Assembly: GCA_037445575.1 (NCBI GenBank)
Contig: JBBIKH010000168.1
Coordinates: forward strand, 1 to 7,906
Length of the DNA stretch: 7,906 nucleotides
Reading direction: 5' to 3'
Source of the DNA: Oleimicrobium sp037445575
Lineage (GTDB): Bacteria > Zhuqueibacterota > Zhuqueibacteria > JANLFK01 > Oleimicrobiaceae
Below are positions 6,420 through 7,906 of the stretch, piece after piece. The stretch's first letter is position 1. Every line of letters starts with the position of its first letter. The position numbers were made by a program, and so were the translations under genes. The notes under the pieces were generated by a model. The model did no database searches, was not told the origin of the DNA, and saw only the letters and a program-made list of their open reading frames with translations.

Positions 6420-7873
6420 TCTGCTGCCACCGCGGAACGAAGGTCCTCGGCTTCCATTCGCACACCATTGATAGTCACATCTTCCAGCGAAAGCCCTCGC
6501 ACATACTCGAGCACGTTCCCCCGCTCAACACCGTCAAAGTGGCACGAACGCAGCCGCAAGTTCGTCACCGGGGAACGCTCATAAGCCTTGATGAAGAGCG
6601 CGTATCGACTTTTTTTGCTCGTCACGTTGGATAGGTAGATGTTGCGGACAACCGGGGTGTGTGGACCGACGTCCCCTTCGCCGTAGTGGTAGTAGATGTG
6701 GACGACCGCTTCCTCCACCTCGCCGACCTGCACGTTGCGCATGAAGACGTTCTCGATCACACCCCCGCGCAGGGAGTTTGTCTTGATGCGTAAGGCCCGC
6801 TCGAGGTTGGGGCTGTCCATGACGCAGTCTTCCACAAAGACATTTCGACACCCACCGGAGGTCTCGCTTCCGATGACCACACCGCCGTGGCCGTCCCGCA
6901 TGGTGCAATTGCGCACGACAATATTCTCACTCGCGGTGGCCAGTCGTCGACCGTCGGCATTTCTCCCGGATTTGATGGCGATGCAGTCGTCGCCTGTGTC
7001 GAAGTAGCAGTCGGCAATCAACACGTCGCGCGAGGACTCTGGATTGCAGCCGTCGTTGTTTGGGCCATGGCTAATTACCTTCACCCCGCGTACGGTGACA
7101 TTTTGGCACAATACCGGGTGGATGACCCACATGGGCGACCTGAAAATCGTGACCCCTTCTACCAAGACGTTCCTGCACCTGTAGAACTGCAGAAAGTTCG
7201 GACGAAGGTAGTGCCCTTCCCCGAACACGCGAGCTGCAATGGGAGCCCCCTCCTCTGCCATGCGAAAGAGCCGTTCGCGATCTGCACTGTGTTCCGGTTC
7301 TCCCGGTTTCCACCCGTGCCTGGGGTTACCAGTCCAAGGCCACCACAACGTCGTGTCCGCTTGCCCATCCAGCGTGCCTTCTCCCGTTATGGCTAGGTTC
7401 TCCTGCTCGTAGGCATAGATGAAGGGCGAATAGTTCATGCATTCCACCCCCTCAAAGCGCGTAAAGACCGGGGGTAAGTAATTTTTCGGATCCCGGCTGA
7501 ACAGCAGTGTGGCCTGCTTTGCCAAATGCAGATTGACGTTGCTCTTCAGGTGGATTGCACCGGTCAAGTAAGTGCCCGCTGGCACAACGACACGCCCACC
7601 GCCCGCCTGATGACACGCCGCGATGGCTCTGCGGAATGCCTCTGTGCAATCCGTCTTGCCGTCTCCTACAGCCCCAAAAGAAGTGACCTCAAAATCACGA
7701 GCGGGGAAGATAGGCGGAATAACACGCTTCAGAATATCATCCGCCTGTCTCCAGCTCGACTGAGTTCGATAGCACCCCCAGAGGGAGAGCGTCAAGAGCG
7801 CAGCGACACCAACAGGAGCGATCGCCAAAAAGCGTCTCCCAATTGTAGCCACAATTCCTCGCCTGCTGTTCAC
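6416..7873 (-). CDS. Glycoside hydrolase family 28, polygalacturonase-type, putative lipoprotein
   Basis: Parallel beta-helix hydrolase of 485 residues that cleaves alpha-1,4-galacturonic acid linkages by inversion; whether it is endo-, exo- or rhamnogalacturonan-specific cannot be read from sequence. The four family signatures are intact: NND (272-274), DTGDDC (292-297), GHGG (328-331) and RIK (362-364). They give the aspartate set Asp274, Asp295 and Asp296, plus His329, Arg362 and Lys364. The beta-helix starts with FEVTSFGAVGDGKTDCTEAF (61-80), the usual pectate-lyase-3-like entry. An N-terminal hydrophobic stretch (16-33) ends in LSLWGC, a probable lipobox with Cys34 (Trp at -2 is unusual), so the enzyme may be membrane-anchored and surface or periplasmic. 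The start is GTG, as no ATG lies before residue 146, and it is supported by AAAGG six bases upstream. It is the first gene of the visible cluster, and its stop overlaps the pectate lyase start. Confidence 0.95.
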   Translation of the reverse strand: MNSRRGIVATIGRRFLAIAPVGVAALLTLSLWGCYRTQSSWRQADDILKRVIPPIFPARDFEVTSFGAVGDGKTDCTEAFRRAIAACHQAGGGRVVVPAGTYLTGAIHLKSNVNLHLAKQATLLFSRDPKNYLPPVFTRFEGVECMNYSPFIYAYEQENLAITGEGTLDGQADTTLWWPWTGNPRHGWKPGEPEHSADRERLFRMAEEGAPIAARVFGEGHYLRPNFLQFYRCRNVLVEGVTIFRSPMWVIHPVLCQNVTVRGVKVISHGPNNDGCNPESSRDVLIADCYFDTGDDCIAIKSGRNADGRRLATASENIVVRNCTMRDGHGGVVIGSETSGGCRNVFVEDCVMDSPNLERALRIKTNSLRGGVIENVFMRNVQVGEVEEAVVHIYYHYGEGDVGPHTPVVRNIYLSNVTSKKSRYALFIKAYERSPVTNLRLRSCHFDGVERGNVLEYVRGLSLEDVTINGVRMEAEDLRSAVAAE

Positions 7874-7879
7874 CGTGCA

Positions 7880-7884
7880 CCTTT
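7880..7884 (-). promoter_or_regulatory. Ribosome binding site supporting the GTG start of the polygalacturonase
   Basis: On the minus strand AAAGG lies six bases before the GTG at 7873, within the purine-rich run GGGAAAGGGAAAGG. It decides the start, because no ATG is available near the signal peptide. The 33 bases between the start and the window edge are too short to show a promoter. Confidence 0.6.
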
Positions 7885-7906
7885 CCCTTTCCCGATTCGA
7901 AGCACC

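Overview
The window is a minus-strand pectin (homogalacturonan/rhamnogalacturonan) degradation and uptake cluster. It holds four complete genes and one gene cut by the left edge. In transcription order, from high to low coordinates, they are: a family 28 polygalacturonase-type hydrolase (7873-6416), a family 1 pectate lyase (6419-5049), a family 105 unsaturated uronyl hydrolase (4776-3565), a large TonB-dependent outer-membrane receptor with an N-terminal carboxypeptidase-regulatory-like domain (3433-569), and the start of a secreted protein of unknown function (551 to beyond 1). No convincing plus-strand gene, RNA gene, mobile element or CRISPR array is visible.

The host is a Gram-negative, fairly GC-rich bacterium. 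The receptor has the CarboxypepD_reg-plug-barrel build common in the Bacteroidota/FCB group. No SusD gene is visible next to it, and the protein that follows it resembles, from memory, uncharacterised exported proteins of FCB candidate phyla such as KSB1 and their relatives. That assignment is an inference and is weak at phylum level. Shine-Dalgarno-like sequences precede the hydrolase and the last gene (AAAGG, GAAGGG), unlike classical Bacteroidota.

The genes fit one pathway. The lyase cuts polygalacturonate by beta-elimination and leaves 4,5-unsaturated ends. The family 28 enzyme hydrolyses galacturonan-type linkages. The family 105 enzyme removes the unsaturated uronyl residue from the ends of the products. 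The receptor is the likely outer-membrane entry route. All five proteins carry N-terminal export signals; the family 28 enzyme, and possibly the family 105 enzyme, look like lipoproteins. The hydrolase and lyase overlap by ATGA and must be co-transcribed. Gaps of 272 and 131 bases separate the lyase, uronyl hydrolase and receptor, so internal promoters are possible there, though none is recognisable. The receptor and the last gene are 17 bases apart.

Nothing in the window is clearly a new kind of system. The most interesting point is the SusD-less receptor paired with an uncharacterised secreted protein inside a pectin locus.
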